The translations under genes and the position numbers were made by a program. This document shows, piece by piece, positions 11,441-22,440 of a stretch of DNA of 64,000 bases (position 1 is its first letter; each line of letters begins with the position of its first letter). Origin of the DNA: Mycocentrospora acerina (taxonomy: Eukaryota; Ascomycota; Dothideomycetes; Pleosporales); NCBI GenBank assembly GCA_022701365.1, contig JAKUHH010000092.1, forward strand, positions 204,629-268,628, in the 5' to 3' direction. A model generated the notes under the pieces. It was not told where the DNA came from and made no database searches. It saw nothing but the letters and a program-made list of their open reading frames with translations.

Positions 11441-12397
11441 TGAATCAGGGATATACACAGATACCAAATCCCACTAAGGCCCGTAAGATCGTAAGACGCA
11501 TAGTGCCATCCATGTTCGTTCGCGGCGTAGTCTAGGGGAAAGCTCTAGATGCGAGATGTAAATCGGGCTTGAGGCTTCTCGGGCGTAAGATGTCAGATTG
11601 CCACAAGGGCATCCCTAGACGATTTTGAATATGATTCTTTTCGGGATGGCGATGTGATTGGATAAAGCCTTGATGAAAGGGGGACGATGATGTTGTATTC
11701 AAGTGAGAATAGGATATCCCCGTCTTTCTGCCGTTATGGTTCCCACGTGGCGCTGTGCCGGCTACTGTTTTTCTCTTCGGTGTTCACTGATGGTTCATGA
11801 CTGGCAATGGATGAGAATGGCAATGCAGTGAGTGACGTTGACTGCTTCATGGTTTGGATACCTTGATTTATGCTGCACAAAGGAAATATTGAATTGAACT
11901 TGAAAAAGTGAGAAACAATCAAGTGGTGGACAAGCTTGAAATGGCAGGTACTTGGACGATACTTAGTCTCCAACTCGATCTCCATCTTTCGGGGAGATTG
12001 TTGACATCGACTCGAATGTCAGAGCGTACCTCGCCATGTCAACAAGGGCAGTCCTGCCTTGGCATGCCGCGGAGGGGTTAATGAGTGGAGATTAAAATTA
12101 CAGGGATTCCAATGTTCTAATGCGGGTTGGAACTATAGCTGACAAGCTGTGATGTAACACGAGTTTTCAGTAGCGACGTGGTGATTTTTAGAATTGTCGC
12201 GTCAAAGGATGGGTTGAAGTGGATGGATGGATGGATGGATGGATGTCACGAGAAGAATGCCGAGCCATCGCCGAGCCATCTCCCCCGGCCCTACCAAACA
12301 TCAGACCACTTTCGTGAATTACGACGTCGACGATTGCGAAAACCCTCTGCGCTTCTTCTTCTTCTTCACCCGTCAATCCGATTACGAACCCGTAAAG
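11441..12397. other. Intergenic region without recognised genes
   Basis: I see no coding frame with protein-like composition here. It contains a GGAT microsatellite at 12221-12245 just before the next gene. The 83-codon minus-strand frame at 11734-11985 has no supporting features. Confidence 0.5.
12221..12245. repeat. GGAT tetranucleotide microsatellite
   Basis: Six uninterrupted GGAT units, about 150 bases upstream of the small-protein start codon at 12398. Confidence 0.9.
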
Positions 12398-12917
12398 ATG
12401 AACACAGTGAGTAGATGTAAAAGAAGAATGTACTTGCCATTGACTAGACTAACAAAACTGGTCGTGTAGATTAAATCAGTGTAGTACGTCACCCACCTAC
12501 CTGCTCATTCATCTACCATCTGCCATCTACCCGTCTACTCAGCCATCCAGACACAGCAATCTACAAAAAAAACACGGCTTCCAAATAACCAATTAAACAA
12601 CTAACCTTTTTTTCCATAGCTACGGCTGGGCAACCCTCATCGCCGCGGGCGGCGGAGCGTACTTTTTCGCCAAACGCTCGATCAACGCGGACCGCGCGGT
12701 AAGAGCAGAAGCAGACCGCGCAAAGCGCGAGCAGCAGTACAAGCTCGAGCAATCGATTGCGCACGGCGCGACGGCAGAGTACGGGGGCGGGGCGCAGAAC
12801 CCGTCTGTGCAGGGTGGTGGGGATGTGGCGACGAGGCAAGAGGGCGAGGGTGTGACGAAGAGCAAATACGCGGCGAGTGATGTGTATCGGAGTCGCAAGG
12901 GGGATCGATTTTCATGA
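12398..12917 (+). CDS. Small single-pass membrane protein (DUF4748-like), 105 aa
   Basis: Three exons: 12398-12406, an 11-nt microexon 12470-12480, and 12620-12917 (introns of 63 and 139 nt). The N-terminus (MNTIKSVYGWATLIAAGGGA) runs into YFFAKRSINADR, one hydrophobic segment followed by a basic-charged helix rich in Arg, Glu and Lys (about residues 28-55). The C-terminal half is Gly/Gln-rich and ends in DVYRSRKGDRFS. The YGWATLIAAGGGAYFFAK pattern resembles a small conserved fungal family (I believe Pfam DUF4748), probably anchored in the mitochondrial membrane; name and location are from memory. The splice model is supported by reading-frame continuity and by all three exons joining into the conserved segment. 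Confidence 0.72.
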
Positions 12918-13140
12918 GGTGTGGGAGAAGGTGGAGAGGGATGGAGAGGGATAGAAAAGGATAGAAAAGGACGTGGTAGTGTAAGATTTCAGCTGACATG
13001 TATGCATACAAGGGGCGTTTGTGGGTCATGGGAGTCAGTCAATTTCCACTCTTGCGGTTGATTGATTGATTGGTTGGTGGGTTTGAAACAAGTACGATGA
13101 ATGTATGAATGTATGAATGGATTTGTCCTGCAAGGTCAGG

Positions 13141-13425
13141 ACTACTTCCAAGAGGCATGTGATTGTTTCTGTTGTTTACGGCCACTCAAGCAAACATGTA
13201 GTTTTTTGTGTGATTAAACACTACCTCCGATAGACATGATGCTGGTTGTGCTGTTGAACGACGACTCCCATTAGGCAAGTATTTGTTTAAGCCGTTTACA
13301 CCTACCCAAGCAAACATGTGATTTCTTGTGTTGTACACGACTACCCAAGTAAACGCGTAGTTTGTAGTGTTTGTAAGAAAAGAGAAAGAAAAAAAAGACT
13401 ACTCAAGTAAACATGTTACTCCTTG
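13141..13425. repeat. Degenerate 38-42 bp minisatellite overlapping the pom34 stop codon
   Basis: About seven units start with an ACTACYCAAGYAAACATG-like core at 13141, 13181, 13220, 13262, 13302, 13340 and 13398. The best-preserved unit (13398-13418) contains the last codons of pom34 on the minus strand (NMFT, stop); the others lie in its 3' flank. One spacer holds an A-rich stretch that lengthens the period to about 58. A short 8-bp repeat (TGTATGAA, three copies) precedes it at 13098-13120. Confidence 0.75.
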
Positions 13426-14395
13426 GGCTGTCCCTCCGCTTCTCATACAACCATTTGTTGTTTAATCCCACGCTCGCTCGGCCCGTCGATGGGGTGGGTG
13501 TGCCCGGGCCATTGGAGGTAATGTCTCCAAACAGGCTACTACTATTACTACTACTCAGAGGATCACTCCCATAGCTGGAGCGCTTGGTTGTAGAGCCACC
13601 CAAAGCGTCGCGGTACAGGGGGCTGCTCATATTTCCAGGGGAGTTTGACATTGACTTTGCGAGACTGGCGCCGAGCAGCGGCGACTGCGAGCCCTGGTTG
13701 CTGAAGCTGCCGCGCGGAGTGGAACGCTGGTAGCGTGGCGGGGTGACATAGTTGGGCGATGCGTAGACGGCGCCAGAGGTTGGGGGGGAAAGAACATCAC
13801 CCTTGAGGCCCATGGCTGCGCGCTGCGAGGGGGTGAGGGGGATGTCAGCCATGTCGTCGGGGTAGTAGCGGCGCACGAGCGGCATCAAGGCGAGGAGGAT
13901 GTTTGCGGCAAAGGCGAATTGGATGAGGATGACGGCCCATTCACTGTAGGGGACTCTGTGGACGAGGGCGCTGATGGGGGTTCTGGGGGTGTGTTAGCTT
14001 TGCGGTGGTGGCGGTGGTGGCGGTGGTGGTGAGAGTGATAGTCATGGGTTGGTGGTGATGGCAGGGGCAAGATTGACAGTAGTAGTAGTGGTGGTGGTGG
14101 GAGTGCAGTGGGCAGGCAGGGGCAGGACGCACGCAGCATATTCCAGCAGCTTCACCTTGGAGGAGATGGCGCTGGCGTAGAGGGAGAGAAACAAGAGGCC
14201 GCTGTTGGCGACGATGGTGCGCACGTTGCGCTCGTCAAAGGTGGTCGCATACTGGCGGCGGGCAATCTCGTCAAACTTTGGGTGCTTCCACGAGCCGTTT
14301 GGCGTGTCTTGTTGTTGCTGGTGCTGAGCTCTCGGCGCGGTGGGCGTGGCGGGCGTCTGGGGCGTCGAGGGCGGGGCCAGTCTGGCGAGGGACAT
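13403..14395 (-). CDS. pom34: Nuclear pore membrane protein Pom34-like (NPCC domain)
   Basis: A 280-residue integral protein of the nuclear pore membrane ring; in yeast Pom34 works with Pom152 and Ndc1. Exons 14133-14395 and 13403-13982 flank one 150-nt intron; splicing restores the frame to ...LLEYAATPISALVHRV. The N-terminal ~60 residues are Pro/Thr/Gln-rich. The conserved region begins at DEIARRQYATTFDERNVR. Two membrane segments follow: TIVANSGLLFLSLYASA, and one around WAVILIQFAFAANILLAL after the splice. The C-terminal ~160 residues are Ser/Gly/Pro-rich and disordered, as in the family. The stop codon sits in the first unit of a minisatellite. It is divergent from the acyl-ligase-like gene with 473 bp between start codons. 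Confidence 0.82.
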
Positions 14396-14868
14396 GGTGG
14401 CGGGAGTGTGTTGCGGTGAGGTGTGTTGTGTTGTGTTGTGTTGTTGTCGTGTTGGGCGTGGTGTTGCTGGGTGCTACTGGTGTTGCTGGGCCGGGTCGAT
14501 GCGCGATGCCTGTGTGGATGACTGGGCGCGGTGGTTCCTGTGGGTTAGTAGTGGCTGGCAGTGGCTGGCAGTGGCTCGTCGTCGGTTGTCGTCGTCGTCG
14601 TTGGGCAGACACAGACAGACAGCTACCGTGGCATGCCCGTGGTTGCGCGTGCAGCCAAACAGACCGCGCTCGTCGAGGCGCAACAGAGCTTTGTTTTGGC
14701 GGCCATGTCGGAGCTTGCGCGGGCCCAGCGCCGACGCTGACGTGCCGGCCCTCACCCCCGCCCGCGCCGCCAGTCGTCCCATAGCTCGTGGGCAGTCGCC
14801 AGCCGTCGCCCTCACACCACCGCCTCATCCATTTCCTGCTCTGCCGCCCCCCGCAACCTGCCGAGAGC
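14396..14868. promoter_or_regulatory. Divergent promoter interval between pom34 and the acyl-ligase-like gene
   Basis: GC-rich non-coding interval with TGTTG and TCGTCG runs. Long open frames on both strands here are a by-product of high GC content; their Arg/Pro-rich translations show no domain. It is presumed to hold both promoters. Confidence 0.4.
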
Positions 14869-16725
14869 ATGCCCGGACTCATCGACCAGCTCGACGGCGC
14901 CATCGCCGAGCTGCTGGCCGGCTGGAACGCCTACACGTCGCTGCTGCTCGCCGGCCTGCTCGGCTTCGTGGGCTGGGTCATCTACGACACAGCCGACGCC
15001 GACACGCACCCGCTGCTGCTGGCCCGCCAGGCGCAGGCCTCGTATGTGCGCCAGCCCGGCGAGTCGGCCGTCTTCAGGTCGCCCGAGACGCCCCATGGCT
15101 GTGCGTGTGCTGCCCGTTGCTGTCGGGGGGGTGGCCTGGGAGAACATGGCCATCCGCCCCCGACTGACTGCCCGCCTGCCTGCCCACCTGACTGACTGCC
15201 ACCCCAGACCCCCTCCGCACCGGCCTCGCCGTCAAGCCCCCGGGCTCGCCCATGTACTCGGCCGGCAAGGACGGCGACCTGCGCGACGTCTGGCGCCGCG
15301 TCACCGGCGAGATCCCGCTCGAGAAAAAGGCCAGCTCCAGCGGCACCGCCACCATCGTCACCGTCCACGGCAAGGACGACGTCGAGGAGCACAATGTCGC
15401 CGGCATCTCCACCGAAATCGCCATCCTCGGCAAGCACCTGCACGACCACGGCGCCACCCGCGTCGCCGTCTACCTGCCCAACAGCCTCGAGTTCCTCGCG
15501 ACCCTCTTCGCCGGCGCCTTCTACGGCTTCACCCCCATCCTGATCCCCTACAACCAGCCACACCCCACCCTCATCGAGCTGCTCGTGCAGACAGGCGCCG
15601 ATGCGCTAATTGCCGGCGCTGGCTCCATCCCGCTTGCTGATGTCACCCGCGCCGTTCCGCGCCTGCGCCAGATTGTGTGGACCGTGGAGAAGACGAGCAG
15701 GCACATGGACTGGAGCGAGATCCCCGAGGGCATTGGCGGCAACATTGACGTGTCTGTGTGGCACCAGCTGGTCCAGGACCACGCCCACAGCGCCGAGCCG
15801 CTGCCTGCCAGCACCGCCAAGGCACCCGGCGTCGTCTTCCTCTGGCAGGAGGCCGTGGGCAAGCCGGCCGAGGCCGTCGAGTTCACCCAGCAGAACCTCG
15901 CCGCAGCCACGGGCGCCCTCATCACTGCTCTGCCCTCGGCCCACCGCATTACCGCCTCTGACACGCTCCTTCCCGCCGACGCCTTCACGCACTCGTACAG
16001 CCTGTGCCTCACTCTCGCAGCCCTCTTCTTGCACGCAACCGTCATCATCAACTCGGTGGCAGGCCCTGGCGTTGACCTGACCCTGGCCACTCGAAACACG
16101 GCCCCGACCATCACCGTCATCTCCGCCGAAACCGCTGCAAAGCTTCACAGCACCACCACCACCTCCATCACGAGCGGCCTGAGCAAGTTGGCCCACTACC
16201 TCGAAACCCGCATGCTCGCTTCTGGCCGACTGCCCACCGACAACCTCCTGTCCAGGCTCAACGCACCCACCAGAGCAGCCATTGGCACCACGCCTGGAAA
16301 GCTGCGCCTCGTCTTTGTTTCTGAAAGAGCCGGGCTCAACACGCCCCCATTGACTTCGGAGGATCTGTCCGACCTGCGCATCTACACAAAGGCGCGCGTC
16401 GTCTACGCCTTGACAGCCGCCAAGGTTGCCGGAGCGGTTGCGCAAACAAACGTCTACGATTACCGGACCGACGCCACACCCGCAAACAAACACAGCCACT
16501 TTGGCGTGCCGCTAGGCAGTGTGGAGATCAAGCTAAAGGACACCGCCAGCCACAAGACCACCGACGAGCAATCTGCAGGAGAGTTGGTTGTGACTGGATC
16601 GTCTGTAGCGGGTGGCGTTGCTTCTTTGGGTGTCACTGGTATGTTGTTTGTACCCTATCAAACACACAAGATACTGACTTGCTGCAGCAACTGTTCGCGA
16701 CGACCACACGTTGGCGTATGTATAG
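14869..16725 (+). CDS. AMP-dependent synthetase/ligase-like membrane protein (acyl-CoA synthetase fold, degenerate P-loop)
   Basis: A 566-residue protein in three exons: 14869-15100, 15208-16638 and 16688-16725 (introns of 107 and 49 nt). A hydrophobic segment at about 18-40 (SLLLAGLLGFVGWVIYDTAD) suggests a membrane anchor. The region LRDVWRRV, the ATRVAVYLPNSLEFL core and GAFYGFTPILIPYNQPHPTL match the N-terminal fold of acyl/acetyl-CoA synthetases. The AMP-binding loop, normally Ser/Thr/Gly-rich, reads LWQEAVGKPAEAVEFTQQNL, keeping GKP and TQQNL but losing the usual SGTTG. The protein stops at RDDHTLAYV, where canonical enzymes continue with a C-terminal lid domain of about 100 residues. 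It may therefore be a non-catalytic or highly specialised member. Marked third-position GC bias supports real coding. Confidence 0.72.
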
Positions 16726-17976
16726 ACTACAACGTGGAGCAGGCAAGATGTGAAATAAATAAATCTATATGCATGCACACACAATTCGCGTCGACGTCTT
16801 TTACCCCCACAGTCTTGTCTTGTTTGATTGTCGTATGAATCACAATGCATGTACCTCCCGTGCCGTGTTAAGTCGTGATTTTATGAGTTAAGTCGTGTTT
16901 TTATGAGTTGACGTTGACTTGTCGGTTTGCATGTTCAAGTGACAATGCTGGGCTTTGCACATGCTCCAGCAACGCTTGCCCCACAAGGCGCCGTCTCGCA
17001 TGCGACCCCCACTCAACCCGGCGCTTGATTTCCAAACACTAACAGTCCTGAGGCTAGAATAGCCTCACGAGCAGCACATTATTCGCAGATCATTCGTGCG
17101 CCGTTTGACGTTTATTTGTCCAAGAGGGTGTGTACGGGTAATTTTGCCCGGCTCTCCTTCAACCTTGAACAGTGAGAAATAAGTCTATGCGTTGGCATTC
17201 TACAAGATGGGAAACTATGCAAAAACATGCACCAAGGAAGCTGTAAAAACATTTTTACTATTATTTACATTTCAAGACATGTTAAATCAGTCCAATAATT
17301 ATACGTTTTTTTTCTCTTTGAATCTTCATTTCACTGTTTGCATTCTCCAAGGATGGTTTTCGTGGTTTCCCAATGCATGGCCTTATATCCTGCTGTTTCG
17401 TTGGACTGGGAGACTATATGCCAGGGACGGAGGGGTTTAAGTAATTACCAAGAAAGTTTTTGAAAACAACAAGGCACAGACGTATTTTGTACGTGATTTC
17501 GCGAATTAATAATTACAAAATTACTAGATTTCTCCATCCTAGGTTTAGTGGGTTGGTAATTACCCAATTTTCCCCATCCATCCATGCTGGGTGCAACGTC
17601 AAAGTTGTCACGTCTCAGACCAGCCCCGTCCCGAAACTTGACTTTTTGACACTCGAAACTCATGACGCTTTACATGCCAACAACGCCGCTCAATGAGGCT
17701 GTCCTAGAGTTTGAGGCTGGTGGATGCGCTTCATCATGTCCGTCCACTTGCAAGGAAGTACTACGGACTGCCGGCTGCAAGCACTTGTCAGCCATTGTTT
17801 ATCACGCCAGATGCAACGGATATCCTCATTCAGCCTGTCGCCAAGATGATTCGAGCCGCTGACAAGCTTCAATTATCCGCCTACGCTTCTTTGCCCTGGC
17901 CATTGCACGTCTCGAAGCAGTGGGCACCACTATGGGTCCTGGATGAGATTTACAATCCTCCATTAAGCGCTCAGTA
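16726..17976. other. Intergenic region, AT-richer, no gene recognised
   Basis: Between the ligase-like gene and the TA target site of transposon copy 1. Base composition drops sharply compared with the GC-rich gene to the left. Short frames near 17460-17870 have no protein-like features. Confidence 0.5.
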
Positions 17977-17978
17977 TA

Positions 17979-20076
17979 CCGTGTCCGTGCACTCAATGCG
18001 CGGATTCACTCAATGCGCACCCATCGCCAAAACCATCTCAAGTAGAAATGAGGTTATTGAGCCACGCACAATTGCTCTTATTATGAGATTTTTTAGTGGA
18101 TAGTATAGATAATATATGCAAAACTTTTGCTCTACTTAAATTTGCTTAGTAGCCTAATCGCACGGCCTCTTCGTGACTGTAGTGGTAGAGGTGCAGGAAC
18201 AGCTTTATGAGACTTACTACCACCTAACGCATCTACTACCTGTTTCCTGCGCTTAGCAGCTTGTTAAGGAGGCCTTAAAGCCTTCCTCTTACCCTTTTAG
18301 GATAATTAGAGAGCTTTTCTGGCGTTGTTCTCCTGTCTCTTACGCTCCTGTTCAGCTGCCTGCTTTGCCTTCTCCTTCTCCTTAACTGCCTTTGCTGCCT
18401 CCCTTGCTACACGCTTCTCTTAAGCTATCTTTTCTAGATATAGCTTATAAGCTTTCTTAAGCTCTTTTGTATTAGCTTTTTAGAGTTAAAGCTCCTTTTC
18501 CTCCTGCTCCTTTACTGACTGACAAACATGTGCTTCTTAAACCTTTCTTAGAGACCAGAAAACAGCACCACCATAGTACTCTTGACATTGTTGCAAATCA
18601 AGAGGCTTGCTACGCTTCTGCTGCCTCTTCTTAACAATAAGCGCTTTTTAGAGCCCCTAGTTTTCAAGCTTAAGCAGCTCATTTTAAACTTAAAGGGAGT
18701 AGAGTGTTTAACTAAGCTTTTTAGCTTCTTCTATGTTTTTATCAACTACTGCCTTGTGTAACAGCCTTTCTAACTTCCTCTAATTAGTCTTAATAGGAGG
18801 TGAGCCTTCTAGTGACTCCTGCTTATCCTAAGTAAATCTTTTAAGTATCTTAGCTAGTTTAAACAGTAAGATGCCTGTTGTCTTAAAAGACTTTAGTATT
18901 GTCTCTTTTTAAAAGGAGCATTGCCAGGCTCTCTAGAACAGAGGCAAGAAGTCACCTTTTTTGACTAGGAGGAGCCCCTGGCTATTGTGAAGGTAAGTTA
19001 AGAGCTCCTTTAAATACGCTGTTAAGAGAGGCTTAAACATAGCCACATTAAGTAGCTAGAGCGTGTAGGTTAAGTGAGGAGGAAGGATAGCAACAAGGAT
19101 TCTATTCTTATCACAGTAATCTAAGAAATCTATAGAAACGTGAGATCCATGGCTATTAAGGATAAGTAGCCTTTAAGATCTCCTTGCCTTTGCCTTAGTG
19201 TGGCAATCAAACACCTGCTTAAGCCAGGCAAGGCCTATATCGTTATTAGTCTATCCTAAGGGTGACAAGCTGACAAAAATCTCGTGTTTCCTAGCCTTGA
19301 TTGCCTCAACCCAGCTTAATCATATGCCCTTTTTAGCAGCCTTAAATATAAGGCTTAGCGGCAAGCTTAATCTATCTGCACATACACATGCTATAAGGGT
19401 TATCCACTCACGTGAGCTATCCTAGATAGCTGCTGTAACCTCCTTTTTCTCCCACATTCTCCTGCTAAACACTCATTTTGATTAGCTAGTGATACTAAGG
19501 AGAAAGCCTTTCTCATCTATATTGTATGTATTGCAGGGCATAACATTATACTTATCAATTTTCTCGCCTAACAGGTTAAAATAGAGCTTATATTTAGCCC
19601 CTGAATCAGCCTTGTAGCAATTGCTGTCTATACCAGTCATCTATTATGATGTGAGATAGTGTGAATTCCGGTTAATAAAGCGTGTAACCTAGCTCTCACT
19701 TACAGTCTCTTAAGCCACACACAAGGCAAAATTTTGAATCATCTCTTGTGTAGGTAGTAAGCCTTGCTTAGTAAGCCTTTCTATATATTTAATAAGCTCC
19801 TGCTCTTGTTGTAGGCTAAGCTTTTAACGCGTAGATGCACTAGCTGCACGCAACGCTGTAATAGCTTAGTGCCTTTAAGTTAACATTAAACGCACAACAC
19901 CATACTTTTTAGCTATTTCTAAATATAAAAAATCTTCTCCTAACTCTAGCGCTTCAATAGCATTAATTGCAGTCTTAATTAAGTTCATTTTGGTGGATTC
20001 ACGTCGTGTTGAAGTTTAGGCTAGTTTCTGATAGGTGCGCATTGAGTGAATCCGCGCATTGAGTGCACGGACACGG
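17979..20076 (-). mobile_element. Pogo/Fot1-type (Tc1-mariner superfamily) DNA transposon, copy 1, decayed
   Basis: Complete element of 2,098 bp. Perfectly opposed terminal inverted repeats begin CCGTGTCCGTGCACTCAATG and run for about 47 bases; a TA dinucleotide flanks each end (17977-17978 and 20077-20078), the target duplication of the superfamily. Each terminal repeat holds two direct copies of CACTCAATGCGC 17 bases apart. The transposase is on the minus strand starting near 19988 and is broken by many TAA/TAG codons. The right end lies 166 bases from the start codon of the Egh16-like gene. Confidence 0.93.
18160..19988 (-). pseudogene. Fot1/pogo transposase remnant (copy 1)
   Basis: Reading through stops from the ATG at 19988, the translation starts with a psq/CENP-B-type helix-turn-helix region (IKTAINAI...EIAKKYGVV), then LSLQQEQELIKYIERL and the WVTRFINRN segment of the second DNA-binding domain, then the DDE nuclease with the first Asp in YNIDEKGFLLSITS. 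At the second acidic site the codon reads Asn (ILNSHGSH), which would abolish catalysis. More than ten premature stops are visible. The end coordinate is approximate. Confidence 0.85.
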
Positions 20077-20242
20077 TAGTCCTTGTTGGCTGCATATATA
20101 GATCACTCATGATGTCTTTACTTGCATTATCATCATCATCACACATCTGCCTGCCTGCTTGTCTTTCTTTCGACCTTCTCTCTACATTCTTTCCACCTTT
20201 CCAAGCGCCGGACGCACTCTTTTACTTAAACTTCAATCAACA

Positions 20243-21762
20243 ATGTATTATCGCACTTCCCTACTCGCGCTAGTCGCACTTGTTGCTCATGTACACTCGC
20301 ACGGTGTCATTCTGTCCGCCGTTGGAGACTCTGGAAAAAGTCAAGGTTTCCTAGGTATGCGATTGATTTATCCAACCCATGGTTACGAATTGTATACTGA
20401 CATTACTCCAGTCGATCCTACACTCGCCCGTAACTGCACCACCATCTCGCCCTGCCAGCAAGACGCAACCATTATTCGCAACTCGGAAATCACACAAAAT
20501 ATTGTAAACTCTTGCGGCCGCACCGAGATTGCTGGAAACATTGATGTCGGAGAGCAGACGGAGAATGAATTGGCTGCAAAGAGGGTGACGATGGTTTCCA
20601 AAGGAAGTACCATGGCCGTGACCATTCACCAGGTACACACTCATCCACGCCTGCTTTTCCATCCCACATGCTGACTCGAAATAGGTCAATGCCGATGGAG
20701 CAGGTCCTTATGAATGCGATCTGGACGTGACCAGCAACGCAGCTACAAAGTTCATCCCCTTGAAGGTGACTAATAACGTCCCCGGTGCCAATGGTCTCTC
20801 CCAGGCAAAGGAGCAAGACTTTGTCATCAATGTACAGATGCCAGACAACTTCAACTGCATCGGTGCCTCCACCGGCAACATTTGCACTGTGCGATGCCGC
20901 AACAATGCCGTCGCCGGGCCATTCGGAGGGTGTTTTGCCGTCCAACAGAGCGATGGACAAGGACGAAAGGATTCAACCGCTGCCGGTAAGTCTTGAGCTA
21001 CTTTCTACATCTTCCTCCCACACACACACACACATACATATATGTATCCCTCTATATAGCTGTAGACGGACCCCCATGCTGAGGCAACCATCAGGCGTGG
21101 ACACTGCACAGACACTGCAAGGTATCCAAGCGCAGATACTACAGAACCAGCAAGACCTTGATGTTGCCATTGCGGCAAACCAGGCGGCTGGTGCTGCGGG
21201 CGGAAACGAGGGCGCGAGCGCAATTTCTGGTGCGTTTCTTCTTTTCTTTTCCTTTCTTTTCTTTCCCTCTTTTTCGTCTTCGCTCCTTTTTGGGAATATG
21301 GTTGGATTGTGACTAATTTGGTGAATAGCACTTGTTTCTGCGACGCCGACAGCTGCAGCAGGCAAGGGTCAGGGCCAGGGTCAGGGTCAGGGTCAGAATG
21401 CTGCGCCTGCTGCTACTCCTGCTGCTACTGCGGGTGCGGGGGCTGCGAATGGCAATGCAAAAGGCAACGGGAATGCGAATAACGGCAGTGCGAACAACGG
21501 CAAAGCGAATCAAAACGCCAATGCTGGCCAAAACAACAACAACAACGCTGCTGGGAATGGAAACGCAGCAAATAATCAGCAGGGTAATGCTAATGCCAAT
21601 GGTAATGCGCAGACTGGTAACGCAGCAACTGGTAACGCAGCAACTGGTAATGCAAACGGAAATGCAAATGGAGCCACAGCCGGCAACGGCGCAGGCCGTG
21701 GAAACGGCAACGGCAACGGAAGAAACCAAAAGAACAAGCGCGCACTCCGATTCTTCTCTTAG
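20243..21762 (+). CDS. Egh16-like secreted protein (GEgh16/Gas1-Mas3 family)
   Basis: A 419-residue secreted protein of the Egh16 family; members in plant pathogens are expressed at appressorium stage and linked to virulence, biochemical activity unknown. Exons: 20243-20632, 20685-20985, 21095-21229, 21329-21762. Residues 1-19 form a signal peptide (MYYRTSLLALVALVAHVHS); cleavage would expose HGVILSAVGD, so the mature protein begins with His. The core has a Cys pattern typical of the family (RNCTTISPC, NSCGRTEI, YECDLDV, FNCIGASTGNICTVRCRN, GGCFAVQQ). From about residue 280 it becomes low complexity: Gly-Gln repeats, then long Ala/Asn/Gly tracts with GNAATGNAATGNA and a basic end (GRNQKNKR). 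The 166-bp gap to a decayed transposon means the promoter must overlap or abut the element. Confidence 0.85.
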
Positions 21763-22440
21763 TCACGCCGTGTGGTAAGGGAAGTCAGTAAACTCAAAAG
21801 GGAGTAGATGCCTAGAATATGCTCTTGACAGTGTTTCTTTTTCTTTTTCTTTCGTGGTTGAGTTTGAATTCGAGTTTAGAGTAGGTGTTGGATTTTGTGT
21901 GTGGGGAATAGAGAGTCAGATAGACAGACAGTCAGACAAGACGTTGGCGTACGTGGATACCCAGGAAGAGGGGATTTGTTACAAGGATGGTAGACAATTA
22001 TAAAGATGGAGAGGAGAGATTGTTATGAATTAGATTGGCTTCTAGTATATACCCACCTGAACACTACATTTGACACAACTGTGGTGCGATTATCTGTCTA
22101 TCTATTTACACATTCAATGACTATGTTCATGTTTTGTGACGGGAAGAAATTGGCGTCGTTTCCATTTTAAATTAACTTTCTCCATATGATGCGGCATTGA
22201 GAAAAGTACTATTTTTCTGATAATTATTTTTCCTCGTTTGGTGGTGTTTCTCCTAAAATATATATATATACACACACACACATTTTCTTTCTCATTCATC
22301 TCCATTCCTTTCCTTTGGTTAATTACAATGTCTGTATTAGTCTGGCATTATTTACACAATCATCTCACTACTTCCTTCCTTCCTTCCTTCCTTCCTTGGA
22401 CTTGTTTATCCACATCACGCGCTACTGGAAAACAACACCA
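21763..22440. other. Intergenic region with simple repeats
   Basis: Between convergent genes (Egh16-like and CorA-like). It contains a TA/CA dinucleotide tract at about 22257-22282 and TTCC repeats at about 22374-22397. No gene recognised. Confidence 0.55.

Noticed and set aside
12221..12245. Short direct repeats as a CRISPR-like array
   Set aside because: These and the other tandem repeats are simple microsatellites or minisatellites without regular unique spacers, in a eukaryotic genome.
14278..15640. Several long Arg/Pro-rich ORFs on both strands
   Set aside because: They overlap the ligase-like gene or the GC-rich promoter; composition reflects GC content and they show no domain.
17711..18103. 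Plus-strand ORF crossing the left end of transposon copy 1
   Set aside because: It runs through the terminal repeat and non-coding DNA, and a partial version recurs at copy 2 only because the element recurs.
21313..21729. Minus-strand hydrophobic ORF (138 codons)
   Set aside because: It is the antisense of the Ala/Asn/Gly repeat tail of the Egh16-like gene.
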